Source: Flavitalea plasmicola
GTDB taxonomy: Bacteria > Bacteroidota > Bacteroidia > Chitinophagales > Chitinophagaceae
NCBI RefSeq assembly: GCF_030546645.1
Contig: NZ_JAUOTO010000001.1
Span: forward strand, 620,001 to 684,000
Reading direction: 5' to 3'
DNA: 64,000 nucleotides
Shown here one piece after another: positions 1 to 9,754 of this stretch. A program made the position numbers and the translations under genes. How positions within the stretch are numbered: the first letter of the stretch is position 1; each line of letters starts with the position of its first letter. The notes below the pieces were generated by a model. That model saw only the letters and a program-made list of their open reading frames with translations, searched no databases and was not told the origin of the DNA.

Positions 1-224
1 GCCTGAACAAGGAATTCGTCCATCTGACCCCTATACAGGTGCAGGTCATCAGGCTGCTATATATCGAAGGCTTGTCCATTGCTGAAACGGCCGAAAAGCT
101 GGGTACCACGGCAACGAATGTCAGAACCCATAAATTCAGGGCCATTGAAAGGCTGACAAAAGGCATGAAGGACCAGTTTTTTTCCAGTTTCATCTTTTTT
201 TTAATTTTTTTTGATTTGCTGTAA
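1..224 (+). CDS. ECF RNA polymerase sigma-70 factor, C-terminal part (gene starts before window)
   Basis: Only the sigma region 4 end is present. The frame is open from base 3 and holds the helix-turn-helix core LSIAETAEKLGTTATNVRTH, the usual region 4.2 of ECF sigma factors that contacts the -35 element. It lies 31 bp before a FecR-type anti-sigma gene and upstream of a SusC/SusD pair, the standard Bacteroidota arrangement in which an outer-membrane receptor signals through FecR to this sigma factor. The last ~16 residues are very hydrophobic (Phe, Ile, Leu) and are encoded by three runs of seven to eight T. They may be a real tail or the result of run-length drift. The family call is secure; the exact natural C-terminus is less so. 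Confidence 0.88.
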   Translation, partial: LNKEFVHLTPIQVQVIRLLYIEGLSIAETAEKLGTTATNVRTHKFRAIERLTKGMKDQFFSSFIFFLIFFDLL

Positions 225-255
225 TAAAACGGCATCCTCAACTGTACATACTTAA

Positions 256-1506
256 ATGACGAACATTCCGCCACATATTTTCGACATGCTGAAAAAACGA
301 CTGGCCGGCTTGCCTGTGACCGAACAGGAACAGGCTCAGCTGAGGGAATGGCATCGGCAGGGGGAATTGAACAACGACCTATTCGGGGAAAAGGACCTGG
401 AGCAGGCCGTGCTTACCTATCTTGCAGCGGTAACAGATAAGGAAAACAATGATAAGGCCCTCCGGCGATTTATGGCCAGCGCCAACTTCAAGGATCGGTC
501 TGTTCCTGGATATAATTCGATGCCGACCATTCACCGCATTCATTTCCTGCGCAGGTGGGGAAGTGCTGCTGCTGCCATTTTGATCCTGGCCGTTGGCATT
601 GTAACCATCGTTATAAGGTCTTCCGACAGGCAACCAAAGCCTTCCAACACGCCCAAGGTAAGCGTTGCCTCCCCTGACATTCTTCCGGGTACCAATAAGG
701 CGCTGCTTACCTTATCGGATGGAACGACCTTAAACCTTGACAGTACCGCCAATGGCGCCATCGCTCAACAGGGTAACTCGTCGATAGTCAAGCTGCCCAA
801 TGGACGGATCGTCTACGATCTCAAAGGGACATCGCAGGGACAGGTAATGATGAATACCATGAGAACACCCCGCGGCGGACAGTACCAGTTAGTGCTTCCG
901 GACGGAACAAGGGTCTGGCTAAATGCCGCCAGTTCGATCATCTATCCGGCTGTGTTCGTCGGCAATGACCGAAAGGTGAAGGTATCGGGTGAAGTATATA
1001 TGGAAGTGGCAAAGGATAAAGCCAGACCCTTCCTGGTAGATGTTGACGGAAAGTCCGTGGTCCAGGTATTGGGAACGGGTTTCAATATCAATTCTTATCC
1101 GGATGAAGGAAATATAAAGACCACCCTGGTGGAAGGAAGTGTCAGGGTCTTACCCTCGCATACATTTCCGGGAATGGGTCGCGGCGTGGTCTTGAAGCCG
1201 GGTCAGCAGGCGGTTATCTCCGACAATGATCCGGCCACTACGAAAGTTCTATCCGCCAATATCGGGCAGGCCCTGGCCTGGAAGAACGGCATATTCGATT
1301 TTGATGACGCCGATCTTCAGACCGTCATGAAGCAGTTAGAGCGATGGTACGACATCGACGTTAAATTCGAACATGGGCTGCCCGGGTTTAAGACCGAAGG
1401 GCAGGTGGATCGTGGAGTAAAGTTATCAGGAATAGTTCGTTTTTTAAACAATTTTGGGGTCAACACACGGCTTGAAGGCAGAACTTTGATCATCAGTGAA
1501 AAGTAG
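256..1506 (+). CDS. FecR family anti-sigma factor
   Basis: A 416-residue inner-membrane regulator expected to hold the neighbouring sigma factor until the outer-membrane receptor signals. There is a ~95-residue cytosolic N-terminal part, one membrane segment around residues 98-116 (AAAAILILAVGIVTIVI), then a periplasmic FecR domain including TPRGGQYQLVLPDGTRVWLN and GEVYMEVAKD. A C-terminal DUF4974-like domain follows (FDFDDADLQTVMKQLERWYDI), as is usual in Bacteroidota. It follows the sigma gene closely and precedes a SusC with an STN domain, the partner domain that touches FecR in this pathway. Length and order match the family. The function is known for the family; the inducing substrate cannot be read from the sequence. 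Confidence 0.93.
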   Translation: MTNIPPHIFDMLKKRLAGLPVTEQEQAQLREWHRQGELNNDLFGEKDLEQAVLTYLAAVTDKENNDKALRRFMASANFKDRSVPGYNSMPTIHRIHFLRRWGSAAAAILILAVGIVTIVIRSSDRQPKPSNTPKVSVASPDILPGTNKALLTLSDGTTLNLDSTANGAIAQQGNSSIVKLPNGRIVYDLKGTSQGQVMMNTMRTPRGGQYQLVLPDGTRVWLNAASSIIYPAVFVGNDRKVKVSGEVYMEVAKDKARPFLVDVDGKSVVQVLGTGFNINSYPDEGNIKTTLVEGSVRVLPSHTFPGMGRGVVLKPGQQAVISDNDPATTKVLSANIGQALAWKNGIFDFDDADLQTVMKQLERWYDIDVKFEHGLPGFKTEGQVDRGVKLSGIVRFLNNFGVNTRLEGRTLIISEK

Positions 1507-1690
1507 AACAGGAATAATAAAACTCATAACCCACAGGTATTTCATTTATAACCAAAACAGATAAACTTCTTACCCGTAACAAAAAGCCAACGATGCTCGA
1601 AACATCATTGGCCGGAACGTTTCAGGTAACATTCAAAGACAAAGTCTGGCCAGACTGCTTATTCAATCACTTAAAACGGTAAACTAAGTT

Positions 1691-4600
1691 ATGAAAATAA
1701 CTGCTAATCCGCGATGGCCTTTCCGCGCGGGTACCCATGCCTGCACCAAACCCCTGCTTGTTATGAAGCTACCTGCTTTTTTTCTGGGAGTATTTCTTTT
1801 CAACGTGTCTGCCACGGGATTTTCCCAAAACGTTACTTTTTCAGGAAAAAATGTTTCCTTGAAAGAGGTCTTTTCAGCCGTTAAGCAACAAACAGGATAC
1901 CTTTTCTGGTACAAGAAAACGGACCTGGCCCTGGGAAGACCCGTTACAATTGATGCGCACAATCTTCCGCTGGTTTCGTTCCTTGACGAATTATTTAAAA
2001 CACAGCCGCTGAAATACGTCATCGAGAGTAAGACCATCAATATCTATCCTGCACTCGCCGGGCCTTCGGAGCGGCCTGAACGACCCGCAGCATCTGTATC
2101 GAATAGTCCACTTCCTTCCCCCGTCCGGGGCCGTGTGGTGGATGCTGACGGCAATCCGCTGGTGGGTGCGTCGGTGGTTATCAAAGGATCAAAAAAATCT
2201 ACGGTAACTGGCCTTGATGGTGTATTTAGCCTAAATGTCAGTTCCGGCGATCTCTTAATGGTAACCTATGTTGGCTACCAGCCCACAGAGTATAAGATAA
2301 CGAGCGCAATTCTCGCGTCTGCCGATCGGACATCTGGCTCCGGAATAGCTTTCACGATAAGCCTGGCACGTTCTCTATCAAAGCTGGATGAGATCGTGCT
2401 CGTTGGCTACGGAACTGAAAGCAGGCGCTTCGGTGTTGGAGCAGTGAGCACCGTTTCCTCTGCTGCGATAGAAAATCAACCCGTGAGTAATCCGCTCGCG
2501 GCGCTGGAAGGCCTGGTCCCAGGTTTGAACATTACCCCTACATCAGGAGCGCCCGGTGCTGCGATCAAGGTTCAGGTGAGAGGCCAGAATTCATTGTCAC
2601 AGATTGGTTTTGGAGAAAAACCATACGACCAGCCATTGTTTATCATCGATGGGGTGCCTGCTGCGGCGCAAAACATCAATATTAATTCATTAAGCTCCTT
2701 TGGAAGCGGTGATATAACCACGAGTTTCGCCGGAATGAGTCCATTCAGTAGCCTGAATCCTGCCGATATTGAAAGTATCACCATATTAAAGGACATTTCT
2801 GCAACATCCATCTATGGGACGCAAGGGGCGAATGGAGTGATATTGATCACTACGAAGAAGGGAAGGGCCGGTAAAACGAGGGTGCAGGCGACTTTCAATA
2901 CAGCGGTTAATTCACCTTCCAGGAAGTACAAATTGATGAACCTGGAACAGTATTTAGCTTACAGACGCGAAGCCTTGCAGAATGACGGAATAAACCTGTC
3001 TACCGCTTCACCCCTGGCCTATCCGGATCTGTTGCTTTTTGATCAAAACAAGCGTACGGATTGGGCAGATTATTACCTTTCGCACACAGCCAGAAATACG
3101 GATGCCCATGTAAGTTTGTCCGGGGGGTCTGATAGGATCACTTTCCTCCTTTCACCGGGATATACGAATTCAGGATATAATTTCAATGGCAACTTTTCTG
3201 ACAAGCGCTTTACGCTTCATTCTAATCTGAATTATGCTTCGACAGACAATCGGCTTACGGTTCAGTTTGGATTCGATTACGCCTATGAACGAAATTACTC
3301 CGCGGCCTCGCCGTCCCTGATATCGGGCATTTTAACGCCTCCGAATTTTCCGGATCTGTACAACGCCGACGGCAATCCGGCCTGGAGATATAAAGGATAT
3401 AATACCTCCCAATTTGTTCAGTATCCGGCAGCGTTGAAACAGCCAAGCCTGTTGAATGTATACAACATGAACAATTCACTCTCATTAGGGTATCGTATAT
3501 TCACAGGCCTCCGGTGTAACGTAAATATGGGGTACAACAGGATACTTAGCAATGAAGATCAGCGGCTACCTGCGAGCACGATCAACCCAAGCAACAATCC
3601 CACTTCAAGAGCTTCTTTTACAAATAATACCTTCGAGACCATCAACATCGAGCCTCAGCTTAATTATCAGCGCAATTTTGGAAGAGGGACGTTCACAGCG
3701 CTGGTAGGTGGCACATATAAGAAGAATACGATATCCCGCGTTCAGCTGAATGGCTCCGATTATAGCGATGAAGCGCTGCTGGGCTCGATCGCATCGGCAG
3801 CTACCATCACCGCCACAGATTCGTATAACCCCTACAAATATGTCGGGGCCTTTGCCAGGCTGGGTTATACGCATGATATGAAATACATTGTCCAGGTTTC
3901 CGGGAGAAGGGACGGGTCCAGTAATTTTGGTCCTGGCAGGCAATTCGCGGCATTTGGTTCGGTTGGACTGGGGTGGATCTTCTCGGAAGAGAAGTTCTTC
4001 AGAGGCGCAAACAAACTGATCTCTTACGGAAAACTGACGGCAAGCTATGGAAGCGTAGGCACCGATGCTACGAATCCCTATCAATATCAGCAGTTGTTTG
4101 CGAATGACGGCTCCTTGCCGAACTTCCAGGGAATACGGCCTTTATTTGTTCAGAATCCTTATAATCCAAACTACGGATGGGATACAAAGAAGTCGATGAA
4201 TGCCGGGCTTGATCTTGGATTCATTAACGATCGTATCCTGTTGAACGTAAATTACTACCGGGACAGGACCAGCGACCAGTTGATCAGCTATACGCTGCCG
4301 TCTCAGACCGGCTTTCCTTCTGTATTGTCGAACTTTGCCGCAACAGTACAGAATCAGGGGATAGAATTCAATGTAACTTCAAAGAATATGGCAGGGGGGA
4401 ATTTCACCTGGAATACGAGCTTCAATATTTCAGCCAATCGGAATAAATTGATCTCATTCCCTGGCCTGGCACAATCTTCTTACGCCGCCATCTACACGCT
4501 AGGCGAATCCGTGAATATTGAAAAGGGCTATGGTCTTAAAGGCGTAAATCCGAAGACTGGTTCTTTTGAGTTTTATAAAAGTGACGGTTCAGCAACGACT

Positions 4601-5137
4601 GATCCTGTATATGGTATTCCGGCTCAGGGAGGCGATTTTCAAACAATTGCCAATACGGCCCCTAAGTTTATCGGGGGACTCGGAAATACTATCTCCTATA
4701 AACACGTTAGTCTCTATTTCCAGTTCCAGTTTCAGAAGAAACAACAGGCAAACTATTTGAAGAACCTGTACCTGAACACAAGACCTGGCGAGATGTACAA
4801 TCAGCCGGTGGAGATCCTGGACCGCTGGAGAGAACCAGGCGATATGGCGACTGTCCAAAAACTGTCAACGCGCTTCAGTCTTCCCGGATATTATTTTACA
4901 ACCTCATCCGGGGCATATAGTGATGGTTCATATATAAGGTTGAGAACAGTGGCGCTTTCTTATATGCTTCCTGCTGGACTATGTAAAAAGCTGGGAATAA
5001 CAGACGGAAAGTTTTATGTAAATGGCCAGAACCTATTCTTGTTGACCAATTTTAAAGTGGGCGATCCTGAATTGACGGACATTTTTACCTTCCCTATTCA
5101 ACGCACCATCAACTTTGGTCTTACGATAAATTTATAG
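1691..5137 (+). CDS. SusC/RagA TonB-linked outer-membrane receptor with STN signalling domain
   Basis: A 1148-residue TonB-dependent importer forming the barrel of a SusCD pump. The order is a signal peptide, an STN domain at about 48-118 (VSLKEVFSAVKQQTGYLFWY), a CarboxypepD_reg-like domain at about 144-235 (VRGRVVDADGNPLVGASVVI), a plug at about 238-372 (GVGAVSTVSSAAIENQPV, SATSIYGTQGANGVILITTK) and a 22-strand type barrel to the end. The STN domain and the upstream sigma/FecR genes indicate substrate-induced transcription. An internal ATG at 1763 (MKLPAFFLGVFLF) begins a textbook signal peptide. The longer start adds 24 residues, as many Chitinophaga SusC models do, and either start is possible. 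The stop is 3 bp before the SusD start, so the two are cotranscribed. Confidence 0.95.
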   Translation: MKITANPRWPFRAGTHACTKPLLVMKLPAFFLGVFLFNVSATGFSQNVTFSGKNVSLKEVFSAVKQQTGYLFWYKKTDLALGRPVTIDAHNLPLVSFLDELFKTQPLKYVIESKTINIYPALAGPSERPERPAASVSNSPLPSPVRGRVVDADGNPLVGASVVIKGSKKSTVTGLDGVFSLNVSSGDLLMVTYVGYQPTEYKITSAILASADRTSGSGIAFTISLARSLSKLDEIVLVGYGTESRRFGVGAVSTVSSAAIENQPVSNPLAALEGLVPGLNITPTSGAPGAAIKVQVRGQNSLSQIGFGEKPYDQPLFIIDGVPAAAQNININSLSSFGSGDITTSFAGMSPFSSLNPADIESITILKDISATSIYGTQGANGVILITTKKGRAGKTRVQATFNTAVNSPSRKYKLMNLEQYLAYRREALQNDGINLSTASPLAYPDLLLFDQNKRTDWADYYLSHTARNTDAHVSLSGGSDRITFLLSPGYTNSGYNFNGNFSDKRFTLHSNLNYASTDNRLTVQFGFDYAYERNYSAASPSLISGILTPPNFPDLYNADGNPAWRYKGYNTSQFVQYPAALKQPSLLNVYNMNNSLSLGYRIFTGLRCNVNMGYNRILSNEDQRLPASTINPSNNPTSRASFTNNTFETINIEPQLNYQRNFGRGTFTALVGGTYKKNTISRVQLNGSDYSDEALLGSIASAATITATDSYNPYKYVGAFARLGYTHDMKYIVQVSGRRDGSSNFGPGRQFAAFGSVGLGWIFSEEKFFRGANKLISYGKLTASYGSVGTDATNPYQYQQLFANDGSLPNFQGIRPLFVQNPYNPNYGWDTKKSMNAGLDLGFINDRILLNVNYYRDRTSDQLISYTLPSQTGFPSVLSNFAATVQNQGIEFNVTSKNMAGGNFTWNTSFNISANRNKLISFPGLAQSSYAAIYTLGESVNIEKGYGLKGVNPKTGSFEFYKSDGSATTDPVYGIPAQGGDFQTIANTAPKFIGGLGNTISYKHVSLYFQFQFQKKQQANYLKNLYLNTRPGEMYNQPVEILDRWREPGDMATVQKLSTRFSLPGYYFTTSSGAYSDGSYIRLRTVALSYMLPAGLCKKLGITDGKFYVNGQNLFLLTNFKVGDPELTDIFTFPIQRTINFGLTINL

Positions 5138-5140
5138 ATT

Positions 5141-6529
5141 ATGAAACTGACTACGCTTCTCAATAGGCCACATTTTTATACCATCGTATTGTTGGGGTTA
5201 ATATTGACTTCGTGCAGGAAATTGATAGAGATCCCGTCGAATCCTACCAACCAATTGTCGGTCGGACGTGTATTTGCAGATAGCAGCGATATCATCGCTG
5301 CAGTGGCGGGAGTATACAGCAATTTTGCGACAGCCGCATCTTATGCCCAATTTGCCAGCGGCTTGATCACCATAAATACTGCATTGGCCGGTGATGAGCT
5401 GGTGGTCGGACCGAATGCTTATGGCGCCGTCGATTTCTATAATAATATGGTGTTGCCGGATAATTCAAGCATCCGTAGCATGTGGTCAGATGCCTATAAG
5501 AACATTTTTCAGATGAATCTCTGTATTGAGCGTATTGCCGGTACGAGTGCAATCAGCGTTAAATTGAAACGCCAGCTCCTGGGGGAATTGAAAGTAGATC
5601 GGGCGCTTTACTACTACCATATGATCAATCTCTGGGGTGCCGTTCCAATTATTACCTCCACCGATTATAAGCGCACGCAAAGCACGCCTAGATCTCCTGT
5701 ATCTGATGTTTTGAGTTTCATATTATCGGATTTGACGGATGCTCAACAGGACCTGACAGGTGATTATCCCTCGGAAGGCCGGAAGAGACCTAATCTGTAT
5801 GTTGCGCAGGCATTACTGTCGAAAGTCTATTTATACCTGGGGAAATACCAGGAGGCGATAGACGCGGCCAGCAGTGTCATTGCCTCAACGCTTTACCAAT
5901 TGGAAACTTTGGACGCCGTATTTTTAAGCGGTAGCAAAGAAGCTATTTGGCAATTGCCAGCCAATGGTACCTATCAGCAAACACCGGAAGCCGCAACTTT
6001 CGTTCCTTATCGTTCGGACTATCAGCCGGACTATATGATGAGCCCGCAGTTGCTCGATGCCTTCGAACCCGGTGATCCGCGGCTGACGAATTGGGCGGGA
6101 ATCAACACCGTTCAAGGTGAGAACTATTATTATCCTTATAAGTACAAGAACACTTCATCCGATCAGACTCCTGCGGAGGACTATATGGTCCTGAGGTTAG
6201 CCGACATTTATCTGGTTCGTTCGGAGGCATTTGCGCAGTTGGAAAAATACCCGGAGGCGATGGCGGATTTGAATAAGATAAGAGACAGGGCGGCAGATCG
6301 GATTGATATCAACACGAATGTAAAAGCCGACGCTTTAACTGCAATATGGCATGAACGTCAGGTGGAATTGTTTTGTGAGTGGGGAAATCGTTGGATCGAC
6401 TTAAAGCGGACGAAGACGATAGATGCCGTGTTAGGTGCCGCAAAACCGTCGTGGAAATCCTCAGCTGCACTATTCCCAATTCCTATTAATGAGATTCAGG
6501 CGAATCCATTCCTGGATCAGAATCCCTGA
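5141..6529 (+). CDS. SusD/RagB family nutrient-binding lipoprotein
   Basis: A 462-residue surface lipoprotein that forms the lid of the SusC barrel and binds the substrate. It has a lipoprotein signal with lipobox LILTSC near residue 25, TPR-like helices typical of SusD (QALLSKVYLYLGKYQEAIDAASSVI), the late motif RLADIYLVRSEAFAQLEKYPEAMADLNKIRDRA (shown here in two overlapping parts: RLADIYLVRSEAFAQ and AMADLNKIRDRA), WHERQVELFCEWGNRWIDLKR, and the familiar ending NPFLDQNP. The length is slightly under the usual 480-600. It is directly downstream of its SusC and 15 bp before the thioredoxin gene, so it lies within one operon. The ligand is unknown. Confidence 0.94.
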   Translation: MKLTTLLNRPHFYTIVLLGLILTSCRKLIEIPSNPTNQLSVGRVFADSSDIIAAVAGVYSNFATAASYAQFASGLITINTALAGDELVVGPNAYGAVDFYNNMVLPDNSSIRSMWSDAYKNIFQMNLCIERIAGTSAISVKLKRQLLGELKVDRALYYYHMINLWGAVPIITSTDYKRTQSTPRSPVSDVLSFILSDLTDAQQDLTGDYPSEGRKRPNLYVAQALLSKVYLYLGKYQEAIDAASSVIASTLYQLETLDAVFLSGSKEAIWQLPANGTYQQTPEAATFVPYRSDYQPDYMMSPQLLDAFEPGDPRLTNWAGINTVQGENYYYPYKYKNTSSDQTPAEDYMVLRLADIYLVRSEAFAQLEKYPEAMADLNKIRDRAADRIDINTNVKADALTAIWHERQVELFCEWGNRWIDLKRTKTIDAVLGAAKPSWKSSAALFPIPINEIQANPFLDQNP

Positions 6530-6544
6530 TTAAAATTTTAAAAA

Positions 6545-8887
6545 ATGTTGTCGATGAATTATAATAAGTTATCGGGTGTTTTCTTATTTACGGTTGTTTT
6601 AACTTCTTTGACCTTCGCGCAGGATCAAAAGTATTTGATTGCTGGAAAGATTGGCCATTTGAGTGCGCCTGCAAAAACATATTTGTTCTATGATGGAACT
6701 ATAGACTCGGCGGTGATAAAGGATGGTTATTTTCAGTTCGCCGGAATAACCCATCAGCCTATGTCTGCTCACATAGTTGTTAACGAACAGGGGACAGGCC
6801 CCTCGTCGGTCCAGATTGGCTACATCCCGTTTAAGCTGATGTTTTACATCGAACAGGGGAAAATATCCATCACGAGTCCGGACACCATTTCTAATGCCAC
6901 GGTCATCGGCGGGCCTTTGAATGCGGACTATACCAGGTTCAGGGCACTGTTAAAGCCGGTGGATGAGGAATTCAGGCGCTGCACCGACGATAGGCAGATG
7001 AATGCGATTGGAGCAAAGCAGAAGCAGCTCTACCTGCAGTTCATAAAGGATAATCCAGACTCTTACATGAGCCTTTTCATATTGAGGACTTATGCGGGAT
7101 TCAGTTCCTTACTAATACCTACCGTAATTTCGGAGCAGCCTGGCTATGCAGAGATCGATTCATTGTATAGTTCGCTCGACAAGCGTATTGTGACAAGTAG
7201 GGTTGGTGTTGAGATCGGGGATGCGTTAGCCAGGAAAAAAGGCGTAGCGATAGGCGCTATGGCCCCGGATTTTTCGCAAACGGATACAGCTGGTAAATGG
7301 GTGTCACTGCGTGACTTCAAAGGGAAGTATCTGTTGATCGATTTCTGGGCGAGCTGGTGTTCTCCGTGCCGGTCTGAGAATCCTAACCTGGTTAAAGCCT
7401 ACAATAAATACAAGTCAAAAGGTTTTGCCATACTGGGGGTATCGCTCAATTCTTCGAATGAAAGGGAGCAGTGGCTGAAGGCCATCCGCACGGATGGTTT
7501 GACATGGCCGCAGATTTCCGACCTGAAAGGCTGGAAGAATGAAGTAGCAAAGCTGTATTCGGTTAGGTATGCTCCTCAGAGCTTCCTCATCGATCCGGCC
7601 GGAAAAATTATCGCCGTAGATTTTATGGGTGACGCTTTGGAGAATAAGCTGCGTGAGATATTCCCTGATAATGCCGGGAAAAAAGCGTCCACTGCCGATT
7701 CATTGCTTAGGCGGGAGGAATTACGGGCGATCTATAATGAAAAGGATGCCGGAAAAAAAGAAAGGCTGTTCCAGGTTTGGGTGCAGCGTTTCCCACCGGA
7801 AGAATTCGATTCCAACGACAGGATACAGTATGATTATGCCCGCCATTCCGTCGCCATTGCTTATGCGCAGGCGAATAATATCGGCAAGGCATTAAAGTAC
7901 GCGAATATGCTGGAGAGTCCTTTTTGGAAGGGCGACGGTTGGGCGCGGGTTGCGGAAGCATTCGTTAAGACGGGGCATTTCACCGAAGCCGCTGAGTTAT
8001 ACAGGAGGGCCAGGGCCAATGCTTATACCTATTTTACGACAACCAGCAGTGATCCCGCCGTCTTAATAGCCGCGTCAGGGTATCCAATATATTCTATGGC
8101 TTTAAGTAAGGTGTATATAAAGCAAAACAAGCTCGATGAAGCGCGGTCAATCCTTAAAGAGATGTATGAGGGATCGGAAACTGCAGAAGCAGACGTATGC
8201 GAGGTATACGCCTCAGTGCTGATGCGGCTTGGCCGGCGCAGGGAGGCTTTCCAGGTCCTGGATAAAGCAGCAAGGTTTGGCGTGGCAAGTGACTTGATGA
8301 AGTCCGATCTGAAAAAAATGTATACAAAGGTCAAGGGAAGCGCTGCTGGTTACGTAGATTATCTCGCTGACATCAGGAGAGCGATGATAGAGAGGATCAA
8401 GGCCGAAGTCTCTAAGACAATCATCGATACTCCCGCCGCAAACTTTACCTTACAGGATGTGGATGGACATACTGTATCATTATCCGATCTGAGAGGGAAA
8501 ACAGTCGTGCTTGATTTCTGGGCCACCTGGTGCGGTCCTTGCAAAGCTTCTTTCCCTATCATGCAGACGGCTTTGCAGCGGTTTAAAGACGATCCGAATG
8601 TCAGGTTTTTATTTATTCATACCTGGGAGAAAGGTGCCGATGCTTCAAATGTTGCAAAAAAGTATATGATGGACAACCATTATCCATTTGAAGTATTGAT
8701 GGATGTAAAGAATGCGGAAGGCGTCAACCGTGTTGCTGAAGACTACAAACTCGGAGGAATCCCCACCAAGTTGGTGATCGACGGAAGGGGGAACATCCGT
8801 TTTTGGGTGACGGGTTTTTCAGGAGGGCAGGATGCCGCCGTGGAGGAGATAGCTGCGATGATCGAGCTTTCGAGGAAGCCTGTTTGA
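6545..8887 (+). CDS. Secreted two-thioredoxin (TlpA-like) protein with DUF4369 and TPR-like middle
   Basis: A 780-residue periplasmic protein. After a signal peptide (cleavage near TFAQ) comes a DUF4369-like beta domain (GKIGHLSAPAKTYLFYDG, residues ~25-130). A first TlpA/AhpC-type thioredoxin fold follows with active site WASWCSPC near residue 268, then a helical TPR-like stretch (~430-600) and a second thioredoxin fold with WATWCGPC near residue 659. Both Cys pairs are intact, so two disulfide reductase centres are expected. Single TlpA-DUF4369 proteins are common behind SusCD genes; carrying two complete domains is less usual. It ends the first SusCD operon, and a role in keeping exported partners reduced is an inference. 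ATG at 6554 is an alternative start. Confidence 0.88.
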   Translation: MLSMNYNKLSGVFLFTVVLTSLTFAQDQKYLIAGKIGHLSAPAKTYLFYDGTIDSAVIKDGYFQFAGITHQPMSAHIVVNEQGTGPSSVQIGYIPFKLMFYIEQGKISITSPDTISNATVIGGPLNADYTRFRALLKPVDEEFRRCTDDRQMNAIGAKQKQLYLQFIKDNPDSYMSLFILRTYAGFSSLLIPTVISEQPGYAEIDSLYSSLDKRIVTSRVGVEIGDALARKKGVAIGAMAPDFSQTDTAGKWVSLRDFKGKYLLIDFWASWCSPCRSENPNLVKAYNKYKSKGFAILGVSLNSSNEREQWLKAIRTDGLTWPQISDLKGWKNEVAKLYSVRYAPQSFLIDPAGKIIAVDFMGDALENKLREIFPDNAGKKASTADSLLRREELRAIYNEKDAGKKERLFQVWVQRFPPEEFDSNDRIQYDYARHSVAIAYAQANNIGKALKYANMLESPFWKGDGWARVAEAFVKTGHFTEAAELYRRARANAYTYFTTTSSDPAVLIAASGYPIYSMALSKVYIKQNKLDEARSILKEMYEGSETAEADVCEVYASVLMRLGRRREAFQVLDKAARFGVASDLMKSDLKKMYTKVKGSAAGYVDYLADIRRAMIERIKAEVSKTIIDTPAANFTLQDVDGHTVSLSDLRGKTVVLDFWATWCGPCKASFPIMQTALQRFKDDPNVRFLFIHTWEKGADASNVAKKYMMDNHYPFEVLMDVKNAEGVNRVAEDYKLGGIPTKLVIDGRGNIRFWVTGFSGGQDAAVEEIAAMIELSRKPV

Positions 8888-8892
8888 TGGAA

Positions 8893-8934
8893 GTTGCCCG
8901 ACCTGGATTACCCCGTCACCCTTCGGGATGCCGG
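8893..8934. repeat. tRNA-Gln 3'-end fragment, copy A
   Basis: GTTGCCCGACCTGGATTA here is identical over 17 bp to the 3' end (plus-strand reading) of the tRNA-Gln gene at 13550-13619. It continues as CCCCGTCACCCTTCGGGATG, which is repeated after copy C at 13388. It sits just after the thioredoxin gene stop and marks the left edge of the AT-rich patch. It reads like an attachment-site remnant or a dispersed tRNA-derived repeat. Confidence 0.75.
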
Positions 8935-8968
8935 AAAACTCCGTAGATCACTCAATTGTTAAACAAAT

Positions 8969-9457
8969 TTATATCGGTTTATTGATTCTCTTTTGCTTCC
9001 TGAATTGCAAAACAGAACCGATAATAAACAGGATGAAAAATAAAAGAAGTGTTTTCCCAATTAATGGATCTTTTGGTCCACTTGCCCAGGGATGTCCCAC
9101 AGGAACACGGCTAAGAGTTTCATTAACGGTGGGAATCAACGACAGGAAAAAGCTGAAGGTAAGAGAAAAATTCTCGATAAAACGATAGCGGTTGCTCCCC
9201 TGCTTATTTGCATAAAGAAAATAAGCTGCCAAAATCAGAAGTACAACTAACAGAGCAAGAATATGTCCCGGATTGACACCTTTAACACTGGATAAGCCTA
9301 AGGCGGTTAACGAGGTGATCAACGTACAATAAAAATATATCTTGCCGGTCAACTTGCTCAGATCTATTTTACCGTTTTTTATTAATGATATAACTGCTGC
9401 AACAATGGCTGCAACACCTATAATGGTATGAAAAATACCTAAATGTGATAATCTCAT
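8969..9457 (-). CDS. Small predicted membrane protein, unknown function
   Basis: A 162-residue protein with four likely membrane helices (IIGVAAIVAAVISLI, FYCTLITSLTALGL, HILALLVVLLILAAYFLY and LLLFFILFIIGSVLQF near the C-terminus), a fifth hydrophobic stretch around ENFSLTFSFFLSLI, and a basic C-terminal tail. I do not recognise a named family. It is divergent from the osmC gene, sharing a 297-bp control region, and is visibly AT-rich compared with the host genes to its left. The stop lies only 34 bp from repeat copy A. It is probably part of the acquired patch with osmC and the AraC regulator. Confidence 0.7.
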   Translation of the reverse strand: MRLSHLGIFHTIIGVAAIVAAVISLIKNGKIDLSKLTGKIYFYCTLITSLTALGLSSVKGVNPGHILALLVVLLILAAYFLYANKQGSNRYRFIENFSLTFSFFLSLIPTVNETLSRVPVGHPWASGPKDPLIGKTLLLFFILFIIGSVLQFRKQKRINKPI

Positions 9458-9754
9458 CGCTTTAATTTTTAAAATTTGAATGTTTAATTAATAATGCAAA
9501 GATGCAAAACAAAAAAAATGATGAGTTTGCCATTCAGGCCAATTATTTGTCAATATAGCCCGGCAAAAAGGACCAGCTCGATCTCGCTGAATCTGTTGAT
9601 GAAGCTAAATATTTTCATTGCCATGCATCACGCTAAGTAACTATTGGTTGGCCCAAATTGCCAAATAATTGACCTGATATAAAAAGTAGTTCTACTTTTT
9701 GTATTACAATTTTGCATTGTCGATTGTGACAATATAATTTTAAATAATACAAAA
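9458..9754. promoter_or_regulatory. Divergent control region between membrane protein and osmC
   Basis: AT-rich and without a gene. Two opposed copies of CAATTATTTG occur: 9540-9549 on plus, and within 9660-9673 on minus, each followed by a TGAC/TCAA-like flank. A perfect 9-bp inverted repeat AAAAAGTAG/CTACTTTTT with a 2-bp centre lies at 9681-9700, 55 bp before the osmC start. It is a likely operator for a regulator of the osmC gene; the regulator is not known. Confidence 0.5.

Noticed and set aside
8928-9188. Plus-strand frame near repeat copy A
   Set aside because: It lies antisense to a coherent four-helix membrane protein and begins inside the repeat.
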